Positions 35,707 to 49,515 of a stretch of 64,000 nucleotides of DNA are shown one piece after another. Source of the stretch: Gordius sp. MW1 (taxonomy: Eukaryota > Nematomorpha > Gordioida > Gordea > Gordiidae); the NCBI GenBank assembly GCA_964036665.1, contig OZ038526.1, positions 32,984,001 through 33,048,000 of the forward strand, written 5' to 3'. A model generated the notes under the pieces. That model did no database searches. It was not told where the DNA came from and worked only from the letters and a program-made list of their open reading frames with translations. The first letter of the stretch is position 1; each line of letters starts with the position of its first letter. The position numbers and the translations under genes are program-made.

Positions 35707-36831
35707 TATTCGTAAAGAGAAAATGTTCTCCAATGTCAAATGTTATCTAAATAAAAATCTTCTTAATCTTTCTCCTTTCTACGGTTTTATATCCCTCATT
35801 CTCTGGCTGGCTTCCAAATGTAAAAACTATTAAATTTCATTTTTATATTGCATCAATTTCAAGGATTCTGGATTCCTTTAATGTAATTTGCTCTTTTTAT
35901 CGAGCCAACTCTTTTTTTATCACCCGGCTCAAATTTGTCGATCCCGAGTTTTTGATACGATTTTTAGGTCTTTAGTCAAGTCTGGAGCCAATTCCAATTT
36001 CATGGTGCGCCGCTTTCTCATCTCGTTTTCCGCATTCCTAATAGGCTGTGCGACCTCCAGTAAAATAGACATGGCCACATGACACTATCGCATTCAAAAT
36101 ATCACTTTGCCACTCATAAAGAAAAAAACATTTAAAAATTTTTTATCTAGAGACGATGTTTTTAAACTGTTAGAATCGTATTAAATAAAATTTGGACAAA
36201 GATATATATGTCTTAGTTGATTTACACGAGAGAGATGGTTCAATAACTTTTGCCGCAAATGGGTACATTTTACGCTATGCCAAACTGTCGAACCCAAAGT
36301 AATGCAATTGGAATGCGAAAGAGTTTAAAAAAGGCCATCTCTAAGGGAAACGTATAAAAGTCATGTGATGTCAGAATTGTTGGAGATTTCAAAATAAAAT
36401 AAAATTCCTAAAACTTGTAAAGATAAGCAGACTGTAAATTATTCTCTATTACAAAAAAATCGTTCTAGTAATTGAAAATTTAAAATCATATATAGCTACG
36501 CATATGTTTTTATAAAGTCCATAAATATCCTACAAAAACTTCCGTCTTGACACCAAATAATATAAGAGCTTACAAATTTTGATAAACACAATTTCGATTT
36601 AATTAATATATAAGCGCATATTAATGACAATTAGTTGTAAGATAAATTAAAACTGGTACAAAAGTACCAATAAAATAAATAACAATTTGAAATTATTAAT
36701 TCAGTTAAATAAAATATATATTTTTCATCGGCTTGATACTTAACGTTCACATATGACGTCTATGACCTATACATAAATAAACATAAAACTTTAGTAATAT
36801 AATACCTAAAAAACTGATAATTAAGCAAAAT
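35707..36831. other. VPS51 downstream region
   Basis: A+T-rich, with no exon or repeat end recognised. A 64-codon plus-strand frame at 35888-36082 has no supporting feature. Confidence 0.4.
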
Positions 36832-39800
36832 TTAACAATTATTTACGCTCTGTTCCATCAACACTGGATTGGTACATCTCAATGCGGCAGTTGATAATAT
36901 TTCATCCAACAATGTTTGTAATATCCTATTTATTTTTCAGTAAAAGAATGAAAATTGTTATTAAACACGTGTGTAGCAAGGGGAGGGGAGGGCAAAGAGG
37001 CTGAGCGCCCCCCCCCCCCGGTCTTAAAATTCGTTTAAATGATGGCTAAAATTTGGACAAATAAATGTTTATACTTTATTTTTAAATATTAAACTAATTT
37101 ATTATAATTAAATTTACATCGTATGTGAATATGAAGGAATAGCCAAAAATGATGATTTTAACTTCTCTACTCAAAACTCTGGCTACGCCCATGTTAAAAC
37201 TTTTATAAGAATGTGATAAATATGAAGGGCAAAATTAGGCAAAATTTACAAAAAGTTTTTAATTGAATAAAAAATATTAAACTATGCAAAAAGTTACTTT
37301 TCGCTTGAAACAAAACGCCACAGATAGAGTTGTAAGTAATTGACGTCGACTTGTATTTGCTGGAATCCGTAGGTACTTAACGTCTTCAGCCTTATGCTCT
37401 CCAAAAACGTTTTCAAACTACATACATAATAATTAGTAAATTTTTTTAACAGCCATTATTCATAATAATTTTAAAATAAAATTATTTTATGGTAAATAAT
37501 CCCTGTTCTTTAAGGGCATTAGAGAAAAGGCGCTTTTAAACAAAATGTTACTATTCTTTTTTTAAAGGTTAAAAAGGTTATTTTTATGATAGCAAAGTCA
37601 CATATATAAGCGTAATACAAAAAACACAATATTGGTAAAAATACAAAAACTATATCATTGTCGTTAAAAATTGGCCAAGAGTCGGCAATAGATTTAAAGT
37701 TGTATAGCACAATAAGAATCGCAAGTTGTGCCCGAGTAAAAAAGATGTAGAAAAATTTAGATTTTGCAGAACGCTCTCCATTTTTTTTGAAAAAATTGAT
37801 GGCCGTGGCAACAGCGATAAAAGTAATCGACGCCAAAAAGGCAGAATATTTTAAAAAAATCATTTATCATAAAATCATAAACTTTTCTTCACGTCGGTGA
37901 TTTTATTTTATTCGAGCCAAATTAGCCCTAGGTTAAAGGCCAACGGGCTCAACCATATGCCAAAACTTTCAATTCTGAAGGGTCACAAATTTGAGATATA
38001 AAATTAGCGAGAAGGGTGCAACTAATAAGGGAAGAGTGATTTCTTGTCGAAAGGCAAATAATAAGTTGCGCCTAAACTAGAAAATAAAATTGCAATTTTA
38101 GTAGACACGCGAAAAGCCGGGCACTAAAATGAGAACAAAAAATGGGGCCACATAGGCTAATATGATAATGAAAAACTATTTAGATATAAAAATATGGTTA
38201 GGAGATTATAAAAGAGATGAATATTTATATTGGGTCTAAGGCCAAACACTGAGAAAGTTTAAAGTTGCATTTGGCAATTAAAATACCTTTTTTTGAGGCA
38301 AAGTAAAAGTTTGGAGAGTAATTAACTAAGAAGGATCTCTTAATTATTATCCAAATGGACATCTTCTTTAATCCAGAAACGTATATCGAAATAAAGAGCA
38401 AACTTAATACTTTATAAAGCAGCTCCAGTATATTGCAACTAAAATGATAGTAATTTTTTATAGAGTTTTTACCGGGACCGAAAAAAATTTAATAATTCTG
38501 TATGTAAAAAAAGCATATGAAAAACGAAATCAGTGCTAAATTTGTGATAAGATAAAAAAATGCGCGATGTGATGGTAATTACTTTAAACGCATTTGATTA
38601 TAATTAGAGAATAAAAACGTTTAAATAACTATAATTTATTTTATCGCCCTCGACTAGCCTTGATAAAAATTATTTAAAAAATATTCTTTAAAATGCTTAG
38701 TAATGGTTTGCACCAAATTTTAACGATCCCCGTCATTATGGAAATTTTGTTGAGGTCTACCGTCTCGTATATGACAATCTTTTCGGAGAATAGCTTGTAT
38801 ATGTGGCTGTTTAATATGTTGGCCCGTTGGATGGTTGTACTAAAACAACATGTAAAACATCATATTTTAAATTGTAAAACATAATTAATTTTAATAATAA
38901 TTTAAAGTTTTCGTTTTACACGTTATATGCATTAATTTTATAATATTATCATCAATTATCCGGATTTTAAAAATAAAAATTAGAGCTGATCATTGGAAAA
39001 ATAAGATGCCTCCCCCCCCCCCCTTATATACTAATAGACTGCTCAAGCCCTACCTATTCAAGCATTTAAGACGTTTGGATTTTAAATTGCTATTTTAAAC
39101 CATCTCTTTAGTCAAAATCACATTCATATTTTGCTCGTGCCGCCCCATCTGGTCAAAAGTAAATCTTAATCGCAAAAAACGACGATATCTTAAACACATA
39201 TACGTAATTTTTATATTAATACAAATCATTTTTGTACGAATATAAGCCTTCTAAATTGAAGTTTTTGAAAGTTTAAAAAGATAAAAACACTTTTAAGATT
39301 AGAGTCATCCAAAATATCCAATAAATTAATGGGCAAAGACAAACTTAGATGAATGATAAGTGTTATTAGTTGTAGTCCCCGGGGCGGTTGGGTATAGGCC
39401 TTTAGCTATGCGACCGATACCTAAAGATGATTGAGAATGTCTAAACTGAGAATTAGCTGCTCTCCGACTTGAATCGCTACTAGTATTTAATTTTTTCACA
39501 CCCTCCTCATATATTTGACCTACCTAGGTGAAAAAAGTTAACAAAAACTTTGATTAAAATTACTCTATTAACCTTCAAAATTGAAGCGAAATCTAAATAT
39601 TATACAATTAAATTTTTAAGTGGGAAAAAAATATTCAATGGGAAACATAGCTTAGTATATAATGCGAAAATGATAACCGAACGAAGATAAAAGACATAAT
39701 TTCCATAGATAAAATTATCCACCAATTTCTCGTTATATAAAAACCACTAGTTTCGAAAAATGTTTCAGTACTTAACAAATATTTAAATACTATTAAATCA

Positions 39801-42800
39801 AACTTTTACGTACGAAAAATAAGTTTTAATGGGAAGTATAATAGTATATAATTTGAAAATAATAAGAACGAAGATAAATATCACCATTGTAGATAAAATC
39901 ATCCACCACCTTCTAGTTATATAAATACCAAGAGTTTGAAAATTGTTATATTAATATTAAACCATTAATGTAGCAATGTCGGGGCAGAAAGCAAAATTGA
40001 ACGAATATATTAGATAAATCCTTTTTCCAAATTTTAAATCAATTATTATATTAGTTGCTTGCTTATAACTGGTAAGGTTGGATTCATGGGCGTAGCCAGG
40101 GGGCTCCCCCCCCCCCCTGAATGGCAAAAAAATCCCTAGAAAATTATGTTTTGCCTCTCCCTATTTAAATTTTTAAACGTTTTGCCCCCCCCCCTAATAC
40201 AAAACCTGGCTACGCCAATGGTTTGATTGATAAAATGAGTAGAGGAAAATGGTTTTTGTGTGAGAAGTCATCTCACTCCACTTGTTATTTCCTATAGATG
40301 GGCTTCTGCTGAAGTCATAAGAAGGGCTTCTGCAGCCCGAAATATAGAGCTCCAGTTTGATGTACTCATTTTACAAATTCATATCTATAATAAGATCACT
40401 TGTAATTCATAAAAAACCCTAAAAGTGCCTTTTTTTCATCTTATTTTTTGATTTTCAAAAATAAATTTCACAAAAAACCTGTGCGTCTGTCAAGGTTAGT
40501 TCTTCAACCACCCTTTTCATTGCGGCCCTAACATTTCTAGGCTCAAGCGTTCTCAGCCAGTCGCGGGTTTGAACACTCTTTTGGATTAGTTGCGAAACGG
40601 TGAAACCTTGTCTCAAAACGTACGCGTTTACCAATCGGGTGGCGGCTCCTTTGAAGTCCGACTTAGAAACAATATCAAAGGTTATTCCACTGGCGGCAAT
40701 TCCTTTGATCTCGTCCCCTTTGGGCAAGGACTTCAAAGAAGTTCCGCCGACGTACCTTTTTTGAGAGAACGTTTGATAGGCGAAAGTGATCTATACAATT
40801 AAAAAACATATTTTCAAGAATTTGTAAACGGATGGTTTATAATTAATTTTTTTCATACTTATTTTATACACCTTCACAGATATGTTTTTTATAACCAATA
40901 ATTGAAATCGATTCGTGTATGTAATTTTTTGTTTATCATCTAATATCAAAATAAAATGTTGTCTGACTATATTTAAATTGAAATTAAGCAGATTTCTAAA
41001 CATATAAATTAGACGAGGAGTGGGATAAAAATATAGCAAAAATGTTATCAGCCAAAATAGTTCGTTAGAATACAGTTAAAAACACACTTTCGTAATTTTG
41101 CCAATTTCAACCTTAATGAACGCGCTTTAAGAAGTTATTTACTTAAATCTCTAGCTTCTTTTAACATTATTTACACAGCAATTGCAAAATAATTTATCAA
41201 TATTATAAAAAGTCTAAGCCGTAACTTTTGCTAAATTATGGAGAATTTTATTTTCCAATTAATCTTAAATAACTTTTAAACAAAACAAAAATACAAAATT
41301 TATAGTTAATTCGTATAAAAAATTTAAAATAAATTAACTAATTCATCATAAGTGGTAGTGCAAAAATCGTAGGCGACTCTGGAAAAAAGCAATAAAGCTA
41401 GGGGGGAGGTGAGCTGTGCCATTGAAGCCATATTGTCTTTCAGTCCATCACCAGCATTAGAGATCGATACGTGACTTGTATCTTTGCCCAAATTATCTTC
41501 CGTTTGCTTAGATTGCAATTTCTAATAACAAAACACAATATAATATATAAACTAAAAAGTTTCTTTTAATGATAATTTTAAAAGTTTTTTTAAAAAAGGG
41601 TTAAAAACACAATTAAAATGGGAATAACCTTATTATGTAAAGATAAAGTTAGGTTGGGCTGAGTTTAAACTTTGCAGAACTTATTCTAAAGTTCCTTATT
41701 CAATTTTGTAGAATCCAAATTTAATAACAATCATTTAAGCAGGTTATAAATTATTATAAACTATATTTGATATAAATAAATTTGTTAAATTATTATAAAA
41801 GATTTGCAGATACAATTTTAAATCAAGACCTAAATAAAAGAAGTAAATTTTTATATTTTTACTTCAAAAACGTCCGCTAGATGGCGGTAAAAGGGAAAGA
41901 GAAAATTTCCGAAAATAAACGATTTGCCAAACGTTTCGATGAAGTTAGGATCGTTGGCGAATGTGGCATCTTCCGGTGATGTGTAACACTATTAATAAAT
42001 GATTATTTACAAATTTAATTATAATAAATATAATGATTCGGCAAAAATATCGTCTGCTTTTTCCCATTTAATGAAAAAATTTAAAAGACTACCTAAAATA
42101 TATGTTTAAAAACCTTTAAAATGCACTTATACCATGTTATTTAAGGTATATGATTAAGTTAATAGTTAAAACACACATATATTATAATTGATATAGTAAA
42201 AACTCATAATGTATCATAAGTTGTAGCCCTTAATAAGAAATTTTAAATATATACATAAAATATTAAGTATGCTTGTAAATTATATTATTTTACGTAAAAA
42301 CGGCTGGGTTTTGTTTGGCTGACCTTTGGTTTTAATCGAATTTTGGTGGTTTGTTGTTCTTAGTCGAACTGTTTATGTTTAATCGACAAAAATCAAAGGT
42401 CGACCATACAAAACCCAGCCGTATCTAGAGCATCATTATGTGTATTTAAAGCTAAGTTTTACGAAGAGTCTTGTTAAAAATTTCAAATTGCCTAATTTTA
42501 TTAAAATCAACATATTTTACAAAAATTGAGTTCCATAAATATTTTAAATGACCAAAAGCTTCAAATTTTCTTTGCCACGCAAAATTTAATAATCATAGAA
42601 TGCTATTTACAAACTAAACAATTTTTATAAAATGACCACGAGCTAACTTTCAAGAGACTACCCAGCAATTCTGGGAAAGGTTAATAAATCATACAGCTTG
42701 TCATATAAACCTACGATTTATATAAAAAATATTACTGTCAATTTATTCATGGTATTTTTGATGTTCTCCCCAAGCGTCGCTATAAAATTTTTATTTATCT

Positions 42801-45800
42801 CCCCCAGGTAATTAACATTTTCCGCTGCTATGCCAGGAGGTAATTTCGCCAGTTTGTGTTTAACGTTTAACACGAGTTCTAAAAAAGACATAATAAAAAC
42901 ATAGATTCAATGAATTAAAAGTTTATTTTCCCCTAAAAATAGATAAATATTCAATTTGCACCCCATTGATGTGGGTTTATTGTCATATGTAAGGAAATAT
43001 ATGAGCGGTTTTGATGCATAGGCAATTGGTCTTTTTATATTTTCCATTAGATGACAAGGTAGGGATCTAAACCCCTTTTTACAGGTATCACATTCCAGCA
43101 TCATTGGTAATAAATTTGTAAAGGCATTAACATGGACATAGGCAAGATTGGAATAAGAGGGGATAATAATGTAGGGAGGGGCAAAATGATAATTTTTTAA
43201 AATTTTATTTATAATTATATCAGATTTTAAGAAATTGGATTTAGAGATGACAGCCGCTCGTCCCTGCCACCCCTGGCTACGCCCATGGTTCATACTCATT
43301 GTAATTTGCTTAATAGTTAAAGTTTTTGTCAGTATAATATAATTATATCATCCACGTACATTTAAATCTGATTGCAATCACTTAATATGTTTTCCATGTA
43401 TATTGGATAAATTAACGAAGCACAAGATAGATCAAATGGGGTCCTTTATTAAATATATCCCTCATAGCAGATGTTGGCACTCATCTTCTATTGGTAGAGT
43501 TGTAGATAGGGCTCTCGCACATCAATTTGGTATACTAAGGCCCATTACGAACTTTGCAGTGTATTCAAAACTGGGAATAATTTAGTGTCCTGTGAAAAAA
43601 CGAAGTTTCTTGAAATCTTCACATATTCTGATTTCCCCATTTTTCTTTCTTACGACATTTGAGGTGCTCCGGGCGAGCCTGATAGCACACAAATCCACTA
43701 TTTCTAAAACGATTGCGTAACATAATCTAAATATTTCATCTTCGACAGTTTTTTGCGTAATGAAACGAGATCTTACCCATTATTAACGAATCGGAGGATG
43801 TGTACCATTGTTTGGTTTGCCTTAGATAATTGAACTTGAATTTCAAATATCGGAAGTCAAAATTTATAAAATTTGTGAGAAATTGCTAGCAATACGAATC
43901 TTCGGTTCATCTTGATAAGGAGTTCTATAAATATTTATTGATACACCTATCCTTGCAAATATTACTTGATGAAGCAAAAACAATCGCAAGTTCTGCTAGA
44001 AGAGTTCCTTTTCCATTACGCAAACCTGTCGAACTTGGGCCAAGCAGATTGACTTACGCAAGCATTTCAGATAAAATGGATCCAGGGATTACCAGAATTG
44101 CATGGAGCACCGCAATAGTCAATGTGAGAAGGAAAAATGAGGAAATAAGAATATGCGGGGATTTTAAGGTGACTTTAAATCGTTTTATTCACAATGACCA
44201 TCATATTATTCCCACTTCTGATGACATCGCAGCATTTGGAATGGATATTTGTACATCAAATTGATGTGCGAGACGCCTATCTCCACTACTAATAAATATT
44301 GTAAGCATCTGCTAACCTCACTATCGTTTAGAGCATGTTTCAAAAATTCAGCACACACGCTTAAAAAGCGATACGAAACAACCTAATCGCAACAATAAAA
44401 CTTTCTTTTTCTCAGATTAAGAGTTCTGCTTAAAAATTCTTATCGGGAGTAAATCGAGAGTAATATGATTCTCAAATTTACTGACATCGAGATATTTTTT
44501 CAAGCTTCTTCACCTAAATAACAGAAAAAATATATTTTTCAACATCAAAAATTTTAAGGTTTTTTACAACCATATTGCCTAGATGAATATTTTCGATTTA
44601 AGCGGGGAAATTTTATTACAAAAGGTTAAAATTTGTCCACGAATATGGAATTTCGAAGATACATGGAAAGTGTATTGCAAAATAATTGCAATCAGACTGG
44701 AATGTACATGGATAATATAATTATCACTGACAAAAACTTTGACATTTATGCAACGTAAAAGAAGCTTAAGTAGATTACAATTCGTAAGTATGAAGGCTTA
44801 GTATTCTAAAAGTGAATTTTGTTGGAAATCAAGAAATCATTTACATTTGTACTAACCCTTCTAATGACAAAGTGCGCTCTATTTCGACTGAGCCTAGTGG
44901 TCGACTAAGAAAAATAACTCAAATATCTTTAGTCTGCTTATGTTTAGTTGACTAAAACCAAAGGTCAGCCAAACAGAACCCAGCCGTTTTTACAACACTA
45001 GTCCATACCCAGAAGAATTTTAATGAATTGTGAGCTTTTTAGGCTTGATAAACTACTACCAAAACTTATTTCACATGGATCAATGGCACCAACCTGATGT
45101 TTTAAGCCCCAATATGAATTAAAAATTAAATAGCCTCAAAGTACAATGAAATACCATTAAAAAATCAAATCAAAAAAAATTTAAAGATCCTATTTTAACA
45201 TCTCTAATACATGCGTTTACAATCAAATGAAAGGTGCAATTTAAAAAGTGTCTCATGTTAAAGAGACCAGAATAGCCCCCGAGCAGGGCAACTGTCCCAA
45301 ATTTAAAGACCTCGATCTCAATGATATTCTTTTAAAATAAATATATATATATTTTAGATACTTGTTAATTTTTGTTCTTATAAAAAAAAATCGAAATTAA
45401 AATAAATTTTTTTGGAAAATATAACGATAGTACTGCTAAAAAATTTAAAACATCATTTCGGGCTGGGCAGTTGGGGCAGCTATAATAAATCGGGCATAGC
45501 CGGGTGGACACATAGAAAGGTTCAGAACCCTGGAGGGGCAGTTTAGTTATAAAATTAAAATGGGCCGGGTTCGGGCAGAGAAATTCAAACAAATCTAACC
45601 TCTGCCATGTTACAACCATAGTATATTCTTCCTTTATATAAAACACTTATATTATTTACTTCTAGCTTATAAAATTTTAATCTCTTACTGACTAAATTGT
45701 GACAGCAAACTTCTTGGTGAGCGATGATTCTACACTTGACGGCAGGGAGTAGAAAGTTATGCGTAAACATTTGATCGAAATCAAAGGGGCGGCTTTTCGT

Positions 45801-48800
45801 CGAAACGAGCTCGTTATTTCGACCAAAAGGCTCGGCCACATTTCCACGAATGGCTGCCTGAGGCGGCCATTGATCGAAAAGTTGTTGCTTGGTAGATTCG
45901 GATAAATCTTTCACCTTTTGACAAATTTTATCCAAAGAACGCACTACCAAAATTTCGGAAGGAGCCAGCACTGCCCCAGTGCAGTAGAAAGGTTTCAAAG
46001 CGCGGTCCATAAAGTATGTAAATACCGCTTGCGTAACCGTTATCAGACGTTTGCCGCTTTCCCTGAGATAGATGGTAAAAAATGATAATTCACAGCCCGT
46101 TGGTCCCGTGGGGTCCTCGAGACCCCAAGTCGTTATAAAGTCAGGGTTTTAATTTGATTGATCTAAAAATCGTTAAATTAATGAAATGAATACGACTTTT
46201 TTAAAATTTAAATATTATGCCTGCAATTTTTGAAAATTTATCTTTTAAATTAACATTTTAGTTATGAGCTATATAATTTAAGGTCCTGAGAACCCCAATT
46301 AACCTTCAGGACATCATTGTTTTCAAGATTAATTGAAAGAGTGGTACTATAGTCAAAAATTCGATCATACTGAATAAAATTATGAGCTTAAATTGTTAGG
46401 TAGTAGTTAAAATCCAAGTTTTACTAAGGCTAGGCGCCGTTCAATAAAAACACGTCTGGGCCGAGCCATAAAGTGTTGATAATACCTTTAAAGTTGGTCG
46501 GGCACGAAAAGAGACAAACATATTTTAAAAAAATTTATATTGCGCTTTTTAAGTCGAATTAAAAATGACATCCACCGGGCTTAACACTAATCTTATTTTT
46601 TTATCCATTACAAATCATGCGCTCCCAAAGTTTTTAGACCCTTGGGGTTGTCTTAATATCGGATTTAAATTCGAATCGTGCGAATCTATCTTTGTCTAAA
46701 CTTCCGATTCAATATCATGGCTCAAACTCGATTGTTATTATTAATCTTTTTTGATAGTTAAAAAATTTACTTGTTCATTTCAACACTTTTTATTAAATTC
46801 AAACTTTGGTGTTACCTAAAAACTTAAAAATCATACAATATTCAAGCTCACAACAAATTTTGCATCTCGCAAAATCGCTGTTATGTTATATATGCGTCTG
46901 AAACTATCTGCCGTGAATACGAAGTTATGACACAGCTATGCTATCCGATATTAAGACAAGCCTTTAAACAAGGGTATGATTAGTAGTAGGGACTACTGTT
47001 GTAAATACGGCTGTTTTGTTTGGTCGACCTTTAATTTTAGACGAATAGGCATCAACATACCAAAGGTTTTTTGGTCAATTTAGATTTTAGACGTATCGTG
47101 GATCGTTTAAATATTTAATTAATAAATAAAAAACATGTAAGAATTGTCCCGTGAAAAGTATTTTATATTATGTTGGGACAATATGATAGAGCTAATAATT
47201 AAAATGAAAATCACATGATACAAAATGACTTAAAGTGTATTACCTATCTAACGTATTCAATTCGTTGAGGTTAGGAGGCAGAAGGAACAAGAGGCGATAA
47301 TACGTAATATAAGAGGCCAAATTTTTGAGAAAACCATCACAAGCCTCATCAGCAAAACGCATATATTCCTTTATAACAAACATAAATTACATATTTATAA
47401 ACAATCTTAATACATTAGCGAAGGGCATAATGATTATTTAATTACAAAATTTAAGCCTATTTCATAGAAAATCAAAAGACTCGGCAAGGCAAAGTCCATT
47501 GTATACTACTCAAAACTAAAATCATACCTTAGCTTTGGGGTTATTTTCATTTGAGTTGTCATATGTTTCAATTAAATTATTCGTTTCGTCCCTCAACTTT
47601 TTATCCATGCTAGCAATCATAAAGAGAGTATAATAGTAATATTAAAAAATTAATCAGTATAACAAAAACTGGTTGTATAGAATTACAAATTTCTTATATA
47701 AAAAGGTTGTTTCAAGTCAAATACGCACAAATGAATAACATCAAACTTTGTGATAACTCTAATAAATCTTAGAAGAAATAACTGAGTTTAATAAGATAAA
47801 GCAATATTTTTGAATTTTAAGTGTAGATATTTGTGAAATTAAGTTACATTTCCAAAAAGTGTTCTTTTAGACTAGATAGAGGCAACACGTTGTTCTTCGA
47901 GGCAACAATATTGACACTTGTAATACCAGCATTTTCTAATCCCAATAGCATCTCAAATTTTTCGTACAAATTTGGTTCGTCCTGCATTAATTTCATTTAA
48001 GAGAGTAAATTTAGTCTTTTTAATCCCAAATTTTTTTCCAACAACTGGATTAAATAAATCTAACATGTAGTACATGTTTATATTAAGCGTAGAATAAATT
48101 AATAACAGGTAAAATTCTTTCAGGAATATTTTTTTCAGTGCTAAAAGCACATCTATGAAATTTTGAAGCATTAAAAAGGGTTTAATTTTTGAATAAATCA
48201 TTAAATTTTCGAATTAGCTTTTAAAACATAAATTTGCAAAAACAGGGGTCATCTTAGCTATATTTACCCCTAAATAGTTTTTGATAAACAGCCCCTACCC
48301 TTAATATAAGGTAATACACTAATTTCAGTGACTATTCATTGTTTGACTACTAACCCTCCACTAAACCTTTAGGATCTCATGTATTTGAGAATTATTAAAA
48401 CACAAGAAGTTAAATGAATTAATTTTCTTGCCTATATTAAATAATATATTCATTAAAAAAATTAACAATTCTTGAATTAATAAAAACAAGTTACGAGAAT
48501 CTATTTGTTACTCTCACTTTATAATATCAAAGCAATATAAAAAACAACGTTAAGAGGATTTTTAAGCAATTAATCACAAAATAGCCCTTTGCACATTAAC
48601 TTTATTACAAAAATTCTACCAATGTTAGGTATATTAACAAAAGCCAAATTGGAAAGTATGTTTATATTAGATTTGTATAATAATAAAAATCCTGAAGTCA
48701 TATACAATGACCTTATTAATATTAAATAATTAAAAGCATTACCTTTGTTTTATTTTCATATGCTAGCTCCAATAGTTCAGAATACAGATCTTTCATTATA

Positions 48801-49515
48801 ATTTGACATTCAGTGTATATATCAGCAAAAGTCTTAAGCTTTTTATGCTTGTGAAAAATGTTTAGGGCATTTGAAAATTGTCTTAACGGATAAATTTATA
48901 AGAAATGTAATATAATTTACCTCAGAGCCTCCCTGTATAATTTTTGATTAATCAAGTCATTTAAATTTGTTGGCAAGTCAAAAAGAAATTGAAGCTTATA
49001 TATTTAATAAAAAATTATTAGTAAAGAATACACATATAATATTAAGAGTCTTAGATAAAAAAAATAGAGAATTCCTAATACCTTCTGAAGGGTATTGTTA
49101 ATGCACACCAAATTTGATATTCCATCTTTTTTTGGCTTTAACTCATTAGACATGGCATAATTTGACTGTGAAATTTTTTCCATTTTAGTTGAAAGATCTT
49201 TTAAAAGTGTTTCCATAGTAACAAAATTTTCCTTTAACTAATGCAAATTAAAATAATGAACAAAATTTTAATACGTTTTGCACAATATCTGTGGCATTTA
49301 TAAATTTATTATAGTTCTCGTAAACTAATGATTGCATGTCGTTATCTAAAAGTTTAATTTCTTTGGTAAGTTCATTTTCCTTTTCTAATAATTGGTTTAA
49401 GGAATAATCCTTAAACAAAACATCTAACATTTTAAATTTTAGAAACCTTCATAATTGCTCTCATATAGGCATCAACCTTAAATTCAGACGAATCAATATT
49501 TACATTGTTATCCAT
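36832..49515 (-). CDS. VPS51: VPS51 homologue, GARP/EARP tethering subunit
   Basis: Subunit shared by GARP and EARP, which tether endosome-derived vesicles at the trans-Golgi and recycling endosomes. Seventeen exons join in phase: 49515-49447, 49409-49275, 49237-49082, 48994-48921, 48881-48743, 47981-47848, 47609-47528, 47368-47244, 46062-45689, 42878-42736, 41988-41872, 41521-41339, 40790-40479, 39523-39345, 38839-38714, 37417-37298, 36925-36832 (stop). The product is about 853 residues; human VPS51 has 782. N-terminal landmarks are [20 protein letters not shown] and [16 protein letters not shown]-terminal landmarks are [63 protein letters not shown] and [13 protein letters not shown]. The N-terminus is shorter than in human, starting directly before the coiled-coil region. 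Two early introns are 37 nt, whereas the largest (42879-45688) holds retrotransposon and MITE debris. Confidence 0.95.
36966..37193. mobile_element. hAT-type MITE, family A
   Basis: CACGTGTGTAGCAAGGGGAG at the left, TCTGGCTACGCCCATG at the right, with a C run near the left end. It lies in the last VPS51 intron. Confidence 0.65.
37519..37863 (-). CDS. Possible small membrane protein ORF in a VPS51 intron
   Basis: ATG-initiated 114-codon frame starting [15 protein letters not shown]. It is strongly hydrophobic with about three potential membrane spans, and has a charged loop with [10 protein letters not shown]. No homologue is recognised. A+T-rich DNA readily yields hydrophobic frames, so this may be chance. 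Confidence 0.15.
   Translation of the reverse strand: MIFLKYSAFLASITFIAVATAINFFKKNGERSAKSKFFYIFFTRAQLAILIVLYNFKSIADSWPIFNDNDIVFVFLPILCFLYYAYICDFAIIKITFLTFKKRIVTFCLKAPFL
40085..40220. mobile_element. hAT-type MITE, family A
   Basis: CATGGGCGTAGCCAGG at the left, CCTGGCTACGCCAATG at the right, with C runs in both halves. Flanks GTTGGATT and GTTTGATT match at 7 of 8. It lies in a VPS51 intron. Confidence 0.85.
42292..42426. mobile_element. Family B MITE
   Basis: GTAAAAACGGCTGGGTTTTG at the left and CAAAACCCAGCCGTA at the right, with the inner TTTTAATCGAA repeat. The outer TAGTGTTG is eroded. It lies in a VPS51 intron. Confidence 0.65.
42975..43410 (-). pseudogene. Ty3/gypsy polymerase fragment, minus orientation
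   Basis: At 43331-43400 the minus strand reads MYVDDIII, the YVDD core of reverse transcriptase, with a stop just before it. At 42975-43110 it reads MLECDT and then [14 protein letters not shown], the start of the RNase H domain. A family A MITE (43131-43287) separates the two. It is non-functional and lies in a VPS51 intron. Confidence 0.7.
43131..43287. mobile_element. Diverged hAT-type MITE, family A
   Basis: CATGGACATAGGCAAG at the left and CCTGGCTACGCCCATG at the right, with the family interior AATGTAGGGAGGGGCAAAAT. It interrupts the gypsy fragment. Confidence 0.7.
43938..44770 (+). pseudogene. Ty3/gypsy reverse transcriptase fragment, plus orientation
   Basis: The first part reads [12 protein letters not shown], then [14 protein letters not shown] and [13 protein letters not shown], matching the start of the gypsy reverse transcriptase palm. 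After a gap full of stops, 44650-44760 reads [19 protein letters not shown], a diverged YxDD motif. This is the same region as the minus-strand fragment at 43331-43400 but in the opposite orientation. It is not functional. Confidence 0.75.
44875..45000. mobile_element. Family B MITE, left end lost
   Basis: Right terminus CCCAGCCGTTTTTACAACACTA with the inner GGTCAGCCAAACAGAACC. The left half is eroded. It lies in a VPS51 intron. Confidence 0.6.
46645..46962. mobile_element. Family C MITE, copy 2
   Basis: GGTTGTCTTAATATCGG at the left, GATATTAAGACAAGCC at the right; the interior is collinear with 12886-13242. It lies in a VPS51 intron. Confidence 0.7.
46994..47095. mobile_element. Family B MITE, left half only
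   Basis: TACTGTTGTAAATACGGCTG and TTTGTTTGGTCGACC. No right terminus is found. Confidence 0.5.

Noticed and set aside
47953-48201. Minus-strand 82-codon frame
   Set aside because: It overlaps VPS51 exon 6 in another frame and continues into the intron. The exon frame is supported by homology and phase.
49410-49446. A 23-nt intron ending at the first AG (before ATGTTTTG)
   Set aside because: It breaks the reading phase. Using the AG at 49410 gives a 37-nt intron, keeps phase and aligns with VPS51 (IMK then DYSLNQLL).
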